This document shows positions 50,201 to 60,773 of a stretch of DNA of 64,000 nucleotides, in pieces. The stretch covers positions 1,302,001 through 1,366,000 of the forward strand of contig OY752141.1 of the NCBI GenBank assembly GCA_963573315.1, written 5' to 3'. The notes below the pieces were generated by a model. That model had not been told where the DNA came from. It worked only from the letters and a program-made list of their open reading frames with translations, and searched no databases. The stretch comes from Entomortierella parvispora (Eukaryota > Mortierellomycota > Mortierellomycetes > Mortierellales > Mortierellaceae). The position numbers and the translations under genes are program-made. Position 1 is the stretch's first letter, and the number at the start of each line of letters is the position of its first letter.

Positions 50201-51735
50201 AGAGTAAGATGAAAAGAGCTCTGGGATTAGTTTCCCGACGCTGTTCTTTGGGATAGGGAGTCCCAAAAGCAAGGACAAAGTGGGCACCAAATCCACTTGG
50301 TTGACGCTCTTGTAGTACTCGTATTCTTCTCGGTTCAAGTCCTGATATTCTGGAGAAGTCTCTCGGTATGGATCGACCATCCTTTGAATCTCGGATTGTG
50401 CTTCAGGCGAGGTTTCGAAATGAGGGCTCATGAACAAAAATGAAGTTGAAATTTCACTTCGTGATGATCCTCCGTGGTTTCCGACCTTAAGTAGCCGAAA
50501 AAGAAGAAAAAAGTAATAGTTAGATCAACGAGCATTATCATCAATAGCTTCAGAGGATCCTTGCAGTGCCGGTGCGTTTTCGTTTTACCTCATTCATTCC
50601 GTGGTCCCCACACAAGATAAAGAGAGGAGAGAGTTCCTTCTTATTCCTCTGACGTTCCTTGTCCAACAATTCAGTATAAATCGTCTTTGCGATTTGATCC
50701 ATCTCTGCCTGTTTGGGCCGCATCAGCAATGATTTCGGTCCACCAGAATGTCCAACATGGTCCAGGCCCAGATAATGAAAGATCAATCCATCCCAGTCGT
50801 CTTTCCTGAGCTCCGGCACGACATGACGTGTGACGTTATTGTCAACTTCGACAGTATCCTGTGGGACGGCGAGATAAAAGGTTAGTAACCTCATTCATGC
50901 GTCAGGGACAGAGCGAACCCACGGTTGTATTGATAGGCAGATATCCTCATCCTGACACGTTACCATGGCAAAGAACGATGAGGTACCATCTGTCCGAAAG
51001 AACAATCCAGGAAACAATTTGATCCAGGTATCATCTCCAAAGAATCCAATCTTTCGTGTGTCTTCCTCAGGTGATTTCGAGCCAGAACTCTGTCGCAGAG
51101 TCTTGGCTCGGGTGAGTTGCATGATCCAGTTGTCCTGGTTGGCCAAGGTCGAAGACTGATCCGACTCTGCAATGTTGAGAATAGCGTCCAGAAATCCAGG
51201 GACAGTTCCAGTCGTTAACGCCTTGAGTCGAGGTAGGGTCACGGTGGGAGCAGAGGCCAAGGCTGTGAACGGGATCGCCTTGTTGTTCTCGATCAGACTG
51301 GAAAAGAATTACATTAATGGAAAGTAATAAGAAGCAAAAGGATAGGGCTTGACAACTTTGGGCTCTGGTTGATCAGTACCTTTGCATAAAAGTGAAGTCG
51401 GATTCGTTGCCATAGAGAAAGTCACTGGTAAGAGAAAGGGTAAGAGTCGAACGTCAATATCGAAATGCGAAAATGCAGTATTCTCGGGAATAGAGGAGTT
51501 ACCTCCTTAGGGCATCGACAAGCATCAGGACGATCTTGCCAAATCGAGGCGGGACCGTCCCAGAACCTAGCTCGGTGACAGGTCCGGCGGCTGGGAGAGG
51601 GGGCAGATCCTCGAGCGAGGCAAAGGTGGTGGATATGGTCTTGTAGGGGAAGAAGCCCTTTGCAAACATGACGAGGCCCACGAGCTGGCAAGCCAGTGCG
51701 GCCAGCAGGGCGCCGTACAGGGCTCCGGGTCTCAT
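47255..51735 (-). CDS. GPI ethanolamine phosphate transferase 2 (GPI7/LAS21/PIGG type), 1,308 aa
   Basis: Seven exons on the minus strand: 51735-51503, 51424-51380, 51297-50964, 50858-50589, 50485-49769, 49664-49097, 49014-47255; phases agree. The N-terminal helix (LYGALLAALACQLVGLVMF) anchors a luminal alkaline-phosphatase-fold domain. Signatures are GKIVLMLVDALRSDF, FTALASAPTVTLPRLKALTTG, HYLGLDHVGHSGG, LCGDHGMNEVGNHGGSS and LVPTLSLLLGLPIP. Many C-terminal membrane helices follow. The enzyme adds ethanolamine phosphate to the second mannose of GPI anchors in the ER. It is longer than human PIGG (983 aa) because of charged loops. It lies 448 bp from divergent NCBP3. Confidence 0.92.
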
Positions 51736-52183
51736 GGTCGCGTGTCGTATGTCGAATGTGTGTTGAGTATCTAACTGCTGCTGGTCTTGTGTCTCCAGTG
51801 CAGTCCAGTCCTGTCACAGTCTCGTCGGGGGCGAATGATGGCAAGCCAGGATACAGGGCAGAGAGATGCAATGCAGAAGGTGGATGGATGTAGGGGTGCC
51901 TAGCGTGAAGAAAGAAGAAGAAGAAAAGAAGGAAAAAAAAAAGAAGAGGCATCCATCTCTCCATCCGCGCGTGTGCCGCTCTGGTTCCTTTCATGCCCTT
52001 TCAACCAGGTTCCTGGGCGAGAATGAATAACGAGAGCAAAGCCACCGACGCCCTTTTCAGTTTTCACACTTCAATGTCGAACGGCATGAAGCATTAATTG
52101 GTCTGCAGTACTTCCTCTTCTTCCCCCTCCTCCTCCTCCTCCTCTTCTTCCTCCTTCTGCAGGACACAGACCCAGCGCCCCCA
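51736..52183. promoter_or_regulatory. Divergent promoter of GPI7-like gene and NCBP3
   Basis: 448 bp between start codons. Near the NCBP3 side is a CTCCTCCTC-type pyrimidine stretch (52110-52157). No TATA box was recognised on either side. Confidence 0.55.
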
Positions 52184-54574
52184 ATGGACCAAGTACGGAC
52201 AGCCCCATCTCTATCTCGTTCTCTCGCTCCAGCCTGTCTTCATTTCATCCTTCGCTCGTTCACGGATGTATTTCACTGACCCCTGATGGATGGGTCGTCC
52301 CCTGCTTCTTAGGATCTCTATGACGACGAGGACCTTGAACTCGACTTTGACATCAACTACACAGGCCCGAGTGCTGCCTCAACTGCAGCCGAAAGTACAG
52401 CCGCAGCTGCATCTGGGACCCATGACGCCAATCGGGATTCGATGCTAGAGCTGGAAAGGTAATCCTTTTTCTTTTCCTTTGGCCGTCTTGCTTGACCAAT
52501 GACGCTAAAATAGTGACCCGTTCCATGTCTTTATTCGAACAGAGAACTGGCAGATCAGACCAAGGACATCACACAGCGCTTTGAGAGTGAGCGTCGCCCT
52601 CAGCCAGCAGGACTGGATCAGGCGCTCGGCTTTGGTAACTCTCATAGACAGAGCGGACATCAGCTTCCATCCACAACGCCAAAGTATGCTGCTCGTGGAG
52701 GAGGCTTTGTTACGGGTAAGAAACAGGGATTTGACCACATACGTGCTTCAGGAAGAAACAAAAGCCCCGCCGCTGCCTCTACTATGATTAGACAATAGAG
52801 TTGATCTAACCTATTGTTATGAACTCCACATGCTAGGGTTTGACCCTTTGTCCAAGGAGGAAATTGCCAAAAAGGCAAACCGCGCCCAGCGCTTCGGAGG
52901 TTCAGCTCCAACAGCCCCCGCCAAGACTGCGGATGCCAACATGGATGAGCAGGAATCTGGGATGGACGTTGGTAAGAAGCAGGCGATTAATGCTAGACGG
53001 AAGCAATAGCCTTTTGGACTGAGCTAAACTATCCTTGTATTCCTCGTACGCAGATGATGCCAGCTGGAACCGCCCCCAGGACTTGCCTCTCACCCCTCCC
53101 AGGACCTCAACAATCAGACCAGAAGCCGTGTTTGTTTATGGTACGGACGCCATGTCGACTAAGGATGTCCTCCAATACTTTGAGGTCTATGGACCCAGCC
53201 ATGTTGAATGGATTGACGACTCTTCCTGCAATGTTGTCTTCAAGGACAATTATTCGGCCAAGCGAGCCCTCTACTATCAACTGGTTGATTCGAGTGTGAC
53301 TTTTGGCGAGAATGGTGAAGAGGGCTCTACCGTGGCAGAGCCCAGTCGTGAGAACACCACCATGTCTGCCGATGGAACTTTGGTCCCAGATGTGGTCCTT
53401 GTTCCCAAATCCAAGAATCGACTCCAGCGCGCCAAAGAGTACATCCCTGTGCAAAGACAACATCAGCCCATCGTTCAAAACAACAATGGACTATTTTTGC
53501 GCTACGCAACGGATATTGATGTGAAGGAGCGTGGCGCTGCCGCAAAGAGTCAATACTATGCAGTCCATGGGCGAGAAGAGTCTTCATCGATAGGTAGATC
53601 TGCACATCGTGGCAACAATGGCCAACAACACGATTATGGTCGTCGAAGCAGAGCTGATGATGATGAAGTTTGGAATAGAGGCAGAGGCATCACAACCATG
53701 AGTCGTCTGCAGCGTAGAATGGAGAGAGGCTCCCAATCGCCCTCACTCTCTCCCCCTCGGGGTCGACATGGTCGATCATGGTCCAGAAACAGGCGCATTG
53801 CTGGTTCTCGCTCAAGGTCATCCTCGTCCAGCTCCAGAAAGGATAGCAGATCACACTCTCCTGGACGTACTGCTCGTCGCGACCACGGATCTCGGTCACC
53901 AGAATCTAGGGGTCGCCTCCGCGCTGATGATTATGAGTAATAACTTGAGTCTTGATTCGTGTATTTTTTTTTCTGGACTTTTTTTCTTGACAACCTGTTT
54001 ATTAACTCGTTATCATTGTTCCTATGATTTGAAATGATTTAGGAAGCGTGGCCATCGTGACATCTTTTCGCGTCTAGGTGGTCCAGTCAATGAGGATGAT
54101 GCCACACCAATGACCTCGCGGATGAACAGTCTGACGTCAGACTTCATGCAGGAACTCGAGTCAACTTTCTCCAAGAGAGAAAAGGCTATCCCCAAGACTC
54201 GGACTTTGTATAGTGATTTTTACGAAAAGGAGATTGTAAGCGAATCTGCACCTTCTTCTCGGTACCGGGACGATAACGGAAGGGGTCGTGATGGCGGTGG
54301 TCGTCGTCGTCGTCGGGAGGACCGTGATTCTGATGGACGAGGATCGCCTGCCTTGTTTTCTGGTGCCGCAGGAAGCGATAGGGGTAGCAGAGAGGAAGAG
54401 ATTAGTCGACGACTTGGATCCTCACCTTCACTGTCATCGTCAGATAATCGTCGCGAAGGTGGTGGTGGCCGGAGACGTCGGGACAGAGGCGACCGCGCTG
54501 AGGCCCTGAGGGCTTTGGACGCTCGTCTTGGATTGCCTAACGTTGACGAGTTTGGAAGAGAAGTGCGGGATTAA
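52184..54574 (+). CDS. NCBP3: Nuclear cap-binding protein subunit 3 homologue, 625 aa
   Basis: Exons: 52184-52192, 52313-52458, 52543-52715, 52837-52971, 53054-53936, 54043-54574. The first exon codes only Met-Asp-Gln, so the start is the least certain point. An acidic N-terminus precedes a degenerate RRM with AMSTKDVLQYFEVYGPSHVEW and DDSSCNVVFKD, the best-conserved block of the family. LFLRYATDIDVKERGAAAKS follows, matching the LFMRFAT...GAARRSQYY region of human NCBP3. The C-terminus is Arg/Ser-rich with IFSRLGG and SRRLGSS motifs, like the RLG repeats of the human protein. NCBP3 binds NCBP1 and capped RNA with TREX and ARS2 in mRNA export. Nuclear location expected. Confidence 0.88.
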
Positions 54575-55452
54575 ATGTTAGCCTGTAAGGGACAGCACTT
54601 TCAATAATATTTATTTTTGTGGACACAACTGATAGATCCCCTTGTGTTTATGCTATGAGGTTATCTGGCCTCCATGTTTGCTGAAGGTTCTTTTTTCCTG
54701 GGTGGCACCCACTTCTTAATCAGGCGGCAATATTTTATTCTTCCGAGAAGGGTAGCATGAAATGTCAGAGATGGATGGCGATTATGCCTTCGGGGACAGA
54801 GGGAGCCTCTCTTTATTCGTCTCAATTGAAGGTCCGAGAGAGGATGGCGTTTGTGCAACCGAGGCTCTTGATGAGATGAATTTGATTTTGGACCTTGGGC
54901 CGCCCAGAGGTCCCTGATCGTTTCTGCAGACGGACGGGACAGGAGGTTCCTCGCTTTCTTGTCGAGAGTTGGACAAAGCTCTTGTGGCGACCTTTTTCCG
55001 GATAGTTGGATGGTTGGTTTGCTTCCTATTTATTTGAGCACAAAGAAAGCATTGTGCTCCAGCAGGGGAGGAATGAGAGTCGATATTACTCTGGCGTGCA
55101 AGCGAGCCCACTATAGTGATTCGTTCTCGGAAGACCTTGGACATGCATGAGAGGACGGGCGGAGGACACACCTCTGCTGGGAAGAAGGAAGAAGGAAGGA
55201 CGCAGGCAATGGGTCTGTGGTTGCACAGAACCATTTTGTTGGATGAGCACTTCTTCAGGTTGGTTCAGAGGGCGAAACGAGCTCTCACACACACAGTTCA
55301 AGGTCTTTTGCCCTCTGGTCGTCTGAAGGTTGCCTTGCAGTTTTCCCCCCTTTCCTCTCTTTGTCCTTCTTATTCTCTGTCCTCTCTACTCTCCCTCCCT
55401 TTCTTCTTTCCATCTCACTTCTCTAGTTCCAGCTCCCTATTTCTTGTCCGCC
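54575..55452. other. Intergenic upstream of monooxygenase array
   Basis: 878 bp. It starts with the NCBP3 3' UTR (AATAATATTTATTT near 54604) and ends with a C/T-rich leader (55335-55450) before the first monooxygenase. Minus-strand open frames have no supporting start or motif. Confidence 0.55.
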
Positions 55453-57529
55453 ATGGAAAACGATTCACCCGACAGATATCCTTCACAGCTGCCACCCCCA
55501 AGCGATGGCAAGACGCCAAACGTGATGATCGCAGGAGCGGGTATGGGCGGACTCGTGCTTGCGCTCCTTCTCGAGAAAGCGGGCATTCCTTACGAGATCT
55601 ACGAACGATCGGCTGAAGTGAGGCCTCTTGGTACGAATAAGCTCATCTCGACGACATTTTTTTGATCTTGCAAACGTTGTTCAGGATGCCACAGACCAGC
55701 GCTGACCCCTTGTCGCTCTCTCCCTACTTGCCTGTAGGCTCCATCATCTCACTCAGCGCCAACATCCAACCTGTATTTGAACAGCTGGGTATTTACGACG
55801 AGCTACTGGCCGCCTGCATCCCTGCCAGCACTTTCGAGATTGTCAACGCAAACCTCAAGCGCATCGCTTTGTTTGGAGCAGATGACGTTGAACAGTATGA
55901 CTAGACGACCGCTCTTTGCTCCAGTGCGCGTGAATGATCCACACCAGCGCACTACAGTTCTTCTAACAACGTTCGAGGTCTCTTTGCGCAATAGAATCGT
56001 CGGTTACCGTCGCTTGAACTTTTCTCGCCCAAGACTGCACAACTTTTTGCTTTCCAAGGTGCCACCTCACAAGGTCCACTTCAACAAGAAGGTTCTCAGC
56101 ATGATGCAGGTAGAGTTTGATTCCCTTAAAAGACGAAATGCTCTGGATACTCCACAGGATGGTACCTCCTCTGACAAGCGTCTTATGCACATGCCCTGTT
56201 GTAGAACAAAGACGGCGTCATGATTCGATGTGCAGACGGTACTACATACCATGGAGAGATACTCGTAGGGGCCGATGGTGCCCATAGCGCGATAAGACAA
56301 TCCCTATTCCGCCAAATGATGGATCAGAAGGTTCTCCCCGCTAGCGATGCCCTCGATTTGAACAAAGGATATGGTAAACATGGCACAACAAAAATCCAGC
56401 TCCGCAAAGACCAACAACAAAGAAAAATGGCAATGCTAACAGAAATCGTTCGTGACACAGCGTCTTTGGTAGGGACCACAGCACCTTTGGACCCGGAAAA
56501 GTTCCCTATCGTCACTGCGAAAGACTCTGGCGGAGTGCTTATTATCGGCGATGACAACAACTATGTGGTAGGGGGTAGAATATTGTCCTGGCAGTTCTGG
56601 CACTCTCATGTTCATATTGGACATCAAAGCTCATTTTTATCGTTTTGGATAATCTTAATAGTGGGGTCTTTTTGCAATCGGTGACAACAGGATTGCATGG
56701 AATGTCATTGCCCAAATTGCCACCAAGGCCAAACTCGAAGATATGAAGTTCCGCAATACTGACTGGGCTCCTGACACCCACCCAGAAATGATTGCTGAGG
56801 TCAAAGATTTCGCTGTGCCAGCGGACTATGGAAACACCTTGGGGGCGTTGATCGACGGAACCCCGTCCGAGTGCATTTCACGCGTCTTCCTGGAGGACAA
56901 GATGTTTGAGACTTTGTTCCACATTAGAACGGTCCTCATTGGCGATGGTAGGGATTGAAGCCAATATCTAACAAAGCAAAACGGCCATTTTTTCTGACTG
57001 TCAGTCCTGTTTTTTTAACGCACGTCTGTTAGCTGGCCACAAGTTGCTCCCTAGCTCTGGTCAAGGCGCAGTCAACGCCATGGAAGATGCTGTTATCCTT
57101 GCCAATTGCCTTTACGACATCGGTACAACCTCACCCGAGGACATAAAGGCGGCATTGCAATCTTACAAAGACCAACGCCTTCCTCATGTTATGGAGCAGT
57201 ATAACGGCAGCAAGACCAGCGCCAAGTTTCTTTACGGACAGGTAGGACACCCTCCTGTATCTTGACAGATGGTATCATTTGCATTCTAACGAGCCTTTTG
57301 CTTTCACTTGGGGTAGACGTTCATCGAGAAAATTATCCGGTATGGAGTTTTCAATTGGATCCCCAAGTCTAAAATGAACGAGATGGTGCAGAAAGACGCT
57401 GCGTATAGACCCCAGGCGACCTTCTTGCCGCTTGTACCTAAGCGTGGCATGGGACCCGTGGAGCCTCAGTTCCCCAACAAACGATATGAGGCCGAGCAAA
57501 AGGCCAAGGGAGATGTCGTCTCTGTGTAA
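55453..57529 (+). CDS. FAD-dependent monooxygenase, copy A, 477 aa
   Basis: Eight exons: 55453-55630, 55738-55894, 55995-56109, 56205-56373, 56461-56567, 56662-56947, 57033-57241, 57317-57529; phases agree. It is a class A flavoprotein monooxygenase (PF01494 type). The dinucleotide site is VMIAGAGMGGLVLALLLEKA (GxGxxG at 28-33) followed by YEIYER. The DG motif is LVGADGAHSAIRQ and the GD motif IGDAGHKLLPSSGQGAVNAM. Members use NAD(P)H and O2 to hydroxylate aromatic or polyketide substrates; the substrate here is unknown. No signal peptide. AATAAA sits at 57545-57550. Unlike copies B and C, this copy lacks the intron before the SAKFLYG segment. Confidence 0.92.
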
Positions 57530-57544
57530 TTCTTTCTGATGCTC

Positions 57545-57550
57545 AATAAA
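57545..57550 (+). promoter_or_regulatory. Poly(A) signal of copy A
   Basis: AATAAA, 15 bp beyond the stop codon, in the 245-bp gap before copy B. Confidence 0.55.
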
Positions 57551-57774
57551 CAAGAATGGGTGAAGGAATTGATTCTCAGTCCGCCAGTGGAACAATATGC
57601 ACAATGCATGCAGGCGCCTTGCGGAAGAACACTTGGTCGTACAACACCAAAATCATTTATGAGCAAACAAACTTGTCTTGCGAGCCCTCCCTTTTGTGTT
57701 CCTGCTGAAGAGTCTTCTCCCATCCACTCTTCCCATCTCGTTTCCATTCCTCATTTCATTTCTCATCATCTACG

Positions 57775-59627
57775 ATGGAAGACAACTGGGAAACCAATAG
57801 CCCCACCTTGCCCCGACCACCAAGTGATGGCAGGAACCCGTTTGTTCTAATTGTTGGCGCGGGAATGAGTGGCCTGCTATTGGCTATCCTACTTGACCGC
57901 GCCGGCATCCCCTATGAGATCTACGAGCGAGCTACAGAGGCCAAGCCCCTGGGTAAACGCAAAATCCTTGTGCCCTGTCACGTTGTTAGTTTGTGATCTC
58001 TAACTTGATATGACGCGCGACTTTTATTGTAATCCAGGCTCCATCATTTCCCTCAGCGCCAACATCCAGCCCATATTTGAGCAGTTGGGCCTTTATGACG
58101 AGCTGTTGGCAGCCTGCATTCCTGCCAGCACATTCGAGATTGTGAATGCCAAGCTGGATCTGATCGCCCTGTTTGGAGCAGACGACATTGAGGCGTACGG
58201 CATTGTCTCACTCCTTGCAGGGTTACAGGCTTCGAACAGGACCAACTGATTCTCACCTACGTGCTTTTGTGTCCTTTGCGCGGAATAGCGTGGTGGGGTA
58301 TCGTCGTCTGAACTTTTCGCGGCCTCGATTGACCAACTTTCTCCTATCCAAAGTCCCCCCACACAAGATCCACTTTGGAAAGAAGATCCAAGATATGAAG
58401 CAGGTGAGAATCTGGAGTTGGATACAGTCGTACCATAGAACAAAAACGCCCAGGATGAAATTGCTGATAGTCGCCTCTTCCCGCTTTATTTTAGAACAGC
58501 GATGGTGTCATGATTCGATGCACCGACGGTTCTATCTACCATGGAGATATTCTTGTGGGTGCCGACGGTTCCTACAGTGCGGTCCGTCAGGCACTCTATT
58601 CGCAGATGAATAAGATCAAGATCCTCCCCACCAATGATGCCCTCGATTTGAACAAAGGATATGGTAAACATAAATCACAACAAAAATCTAGTTTCTGTGC
58701 AAAAAAAAAAAAGAATTGTATTGCCAACAGAAATCATTCGTCACACAGCATCTTTGGTAGGAACCACAGCGCCTTTGGACCCAGTAAAGTTCCCTATCGT
58801 CACCGTGAAAGACTCTGGTGGGATTCTTATTATCGGCGACAATAGCAGCTACGTTGTAAGATGATTTGATCTCGCGGTTGATACGAGATGTCATCCTTCT
58901 TTCTCCTTGCTGACAAGTCCTCTTTGTTCTTGGTACCATTTCCCCTTTTTCATCTCGATCGACTCCTCACAGTGGGGGCTTTTCTCTATCGGAGATAACA
59001 GAATTGCATGGAACGTCATTTCACAGATCGCAACCAATGCAGATTTTGAAGACGCAAGACTCAAAAATGCCGATTGGAGTCCTGAAGTACGCAAGGACTT
59101 GGCCGAGTTGGTCCGAGATTTCAAAGTGCCAGCGTCTTACGGTGGTACCTTGGGAGCTTTGATTGACGGGACGCCTTCAGAGAGCGTTTCACAGGTTTTC
59201 TTGGAAGACAAGATGTTTGAGACATGGCATCATGGACGCACAGTCCTCATTGGCGATGGTAGACACTTCAATCTTTTGTCATATCAATAACATGCGTTAT
59301 CTTCAGCCTATCATATACTCACCCTTTTATTTCCTTTGTTTCTTCATTCTTCTTCTTTTAAGCTGCCCACAAGTTGATCCCAAGCTCAGGTCAGGGAGCT
59401 GTCAATGCCATGGAAGACGCAGTGATCTTGGCCAACTGCCTTTATGATATTGGAACCACGTCGCCCAAAGACATTGAGGCCGCGCTGAAATCGTTCAAGG
59501 ACCAACGCCTGCCTCATGTCATAGAGCAATACAACGCCAGTCAGGTACAGTGATAGATAATGAAGAAAAGGAAGAGATGATGACTATGAAAAAATAGGGA
59601 ACTGAGAGGCTGACGGTGCTTTTGAAC

Positions 59628-59659
<32 letters not shown>

Positions 59660-60023
59660 ACCACCGCAAACCACCTCCCTCGCCATCACCGCCGTAGGCA
59701 AGCGCCAAGTTTCTGTTCGGACATGTAAGCCCATTTCTGTGTGTGTCGTATTCATAACCCTTTCTGTGGATTGACGTCTGATCCCCCACCCCGATTGCTG
59801 TGAATTGCTATAGACATTCTTCGAAAGGTGCATTCGCTATGCCATCTTCAATTGGATTCCCAAGTGGAAAATGAATGAAATGCTGCAGAAGGATGCCGCG
59901 TATAGACCTCAGGCCACGTTTCTACCTCTTGTCCACAAGCGTGGTGTTGGATCAGTGGAACCGCAGTTCCCTAACAAACGTTACGAGTCTGAGCAAAAGG
60001 GAACTTTCGTGGTATCCTTGTAG
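57775..60023 (+). CDS. FAD-dependent monooxygenase, copy B, 476 aa
   Basis: Nine exons: 57775-57952, 58038-58194, 58289-58403, 58495-58663, 58749-58855, 58973-59258, 59363-59544, 59698-59724, 59814-60023; phases agree. Motifs parallel copy A: ILVGADGSYSAVRQ, IGDAAHKLIPSSGQGAVNAM and the FNWIPKWKMNEML C-terminus. It carries both variable introns, including a 27-nt mini-exon (ASAKFLFGH). The intron before the mini-exon contains an A30 run (59629-59658), an error-prone spot. An ATTAAA poly(A)-like signal lies at 60068-60073. It is most similar by eye to copy A and probably acts on a related substrate. Confidence 0.92.
59629..59658 (+). repeat. A30 homopolymer in an intron of copy B
   Basis: Thirty A residues between exons 7 and 8; nothing else is recognisable in the intron. 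Confidence 0.85.
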
Positions 60024-60773
60024 GCGCTTTATCGAAATGGAGTGTAATGGGAACGATTTTTTTGATCATTAAAGTCATGGTTTGCAGTCACGATGAGGAT
60101 AGATGTATGTACTTGGTTTTGTGCATGGCTGTTTGACGACGAAAGGCATTGGTTTGTCTCCTCCAGGAGTCAGGGTTCTTGATCAGCTGACTTTTTGCTT
60201 GGCTGTGCCTGGATTGCAGCCCGAAAAGCGCGTCAATGTCGTGTTTCAGCACATTGTTGTTTTCTCGAACTCCCTCGAGAGATATCTCTTTCTCAAATTG
60301 AACGTCCATGATCTTTTACATTGCAAAGTGCCTTGGGGTTCATTCATTGCAGATGATCGAGATGTCGGCTGACCGCACGAACGGGCGAGGGAAGACAATC
60401 GCGCTTCGCGCCGTCGTACAACGGAAAGTTCAAAGCGTGTGGCACCGGCAGTCGGCAGTTGTGCGCCCAGAGGGTGTTTGCTACCATGTGCGTGTTGTCG
60501 CACGAGAGCCAAGTGAGCAGTCGGATGCACGTTGGCTGACAATTGCCCATGGTGCTCTTCACATCATGCCTCTTCTCTTGTTCTCTAGACTAGATGCTCG
60601 CGGCGTGATATTCTACCCTCCGCCTTGCTCCCTCTATCCCGCCTGCTCTTGCCCGCCTCTCCTCTTCTCTTCTTTCTTTTTCTTTCTCTCTTTTTTTCTG
60701 CTCCATTTAGCTCCATCTCTACCCACCATTTGAATCCTCTCCACTCCTCCATTCTCACATTCATTCATTCGCC
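60024..60773. other. Intergenic between copies B and C
   Basis: 750 bp with no supported gene. The last ~170 bp are a C/T-rich leader similar in character to those before the other copies. No exon remnant of a further monooxygenase was seen. Confidence 0.55.
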
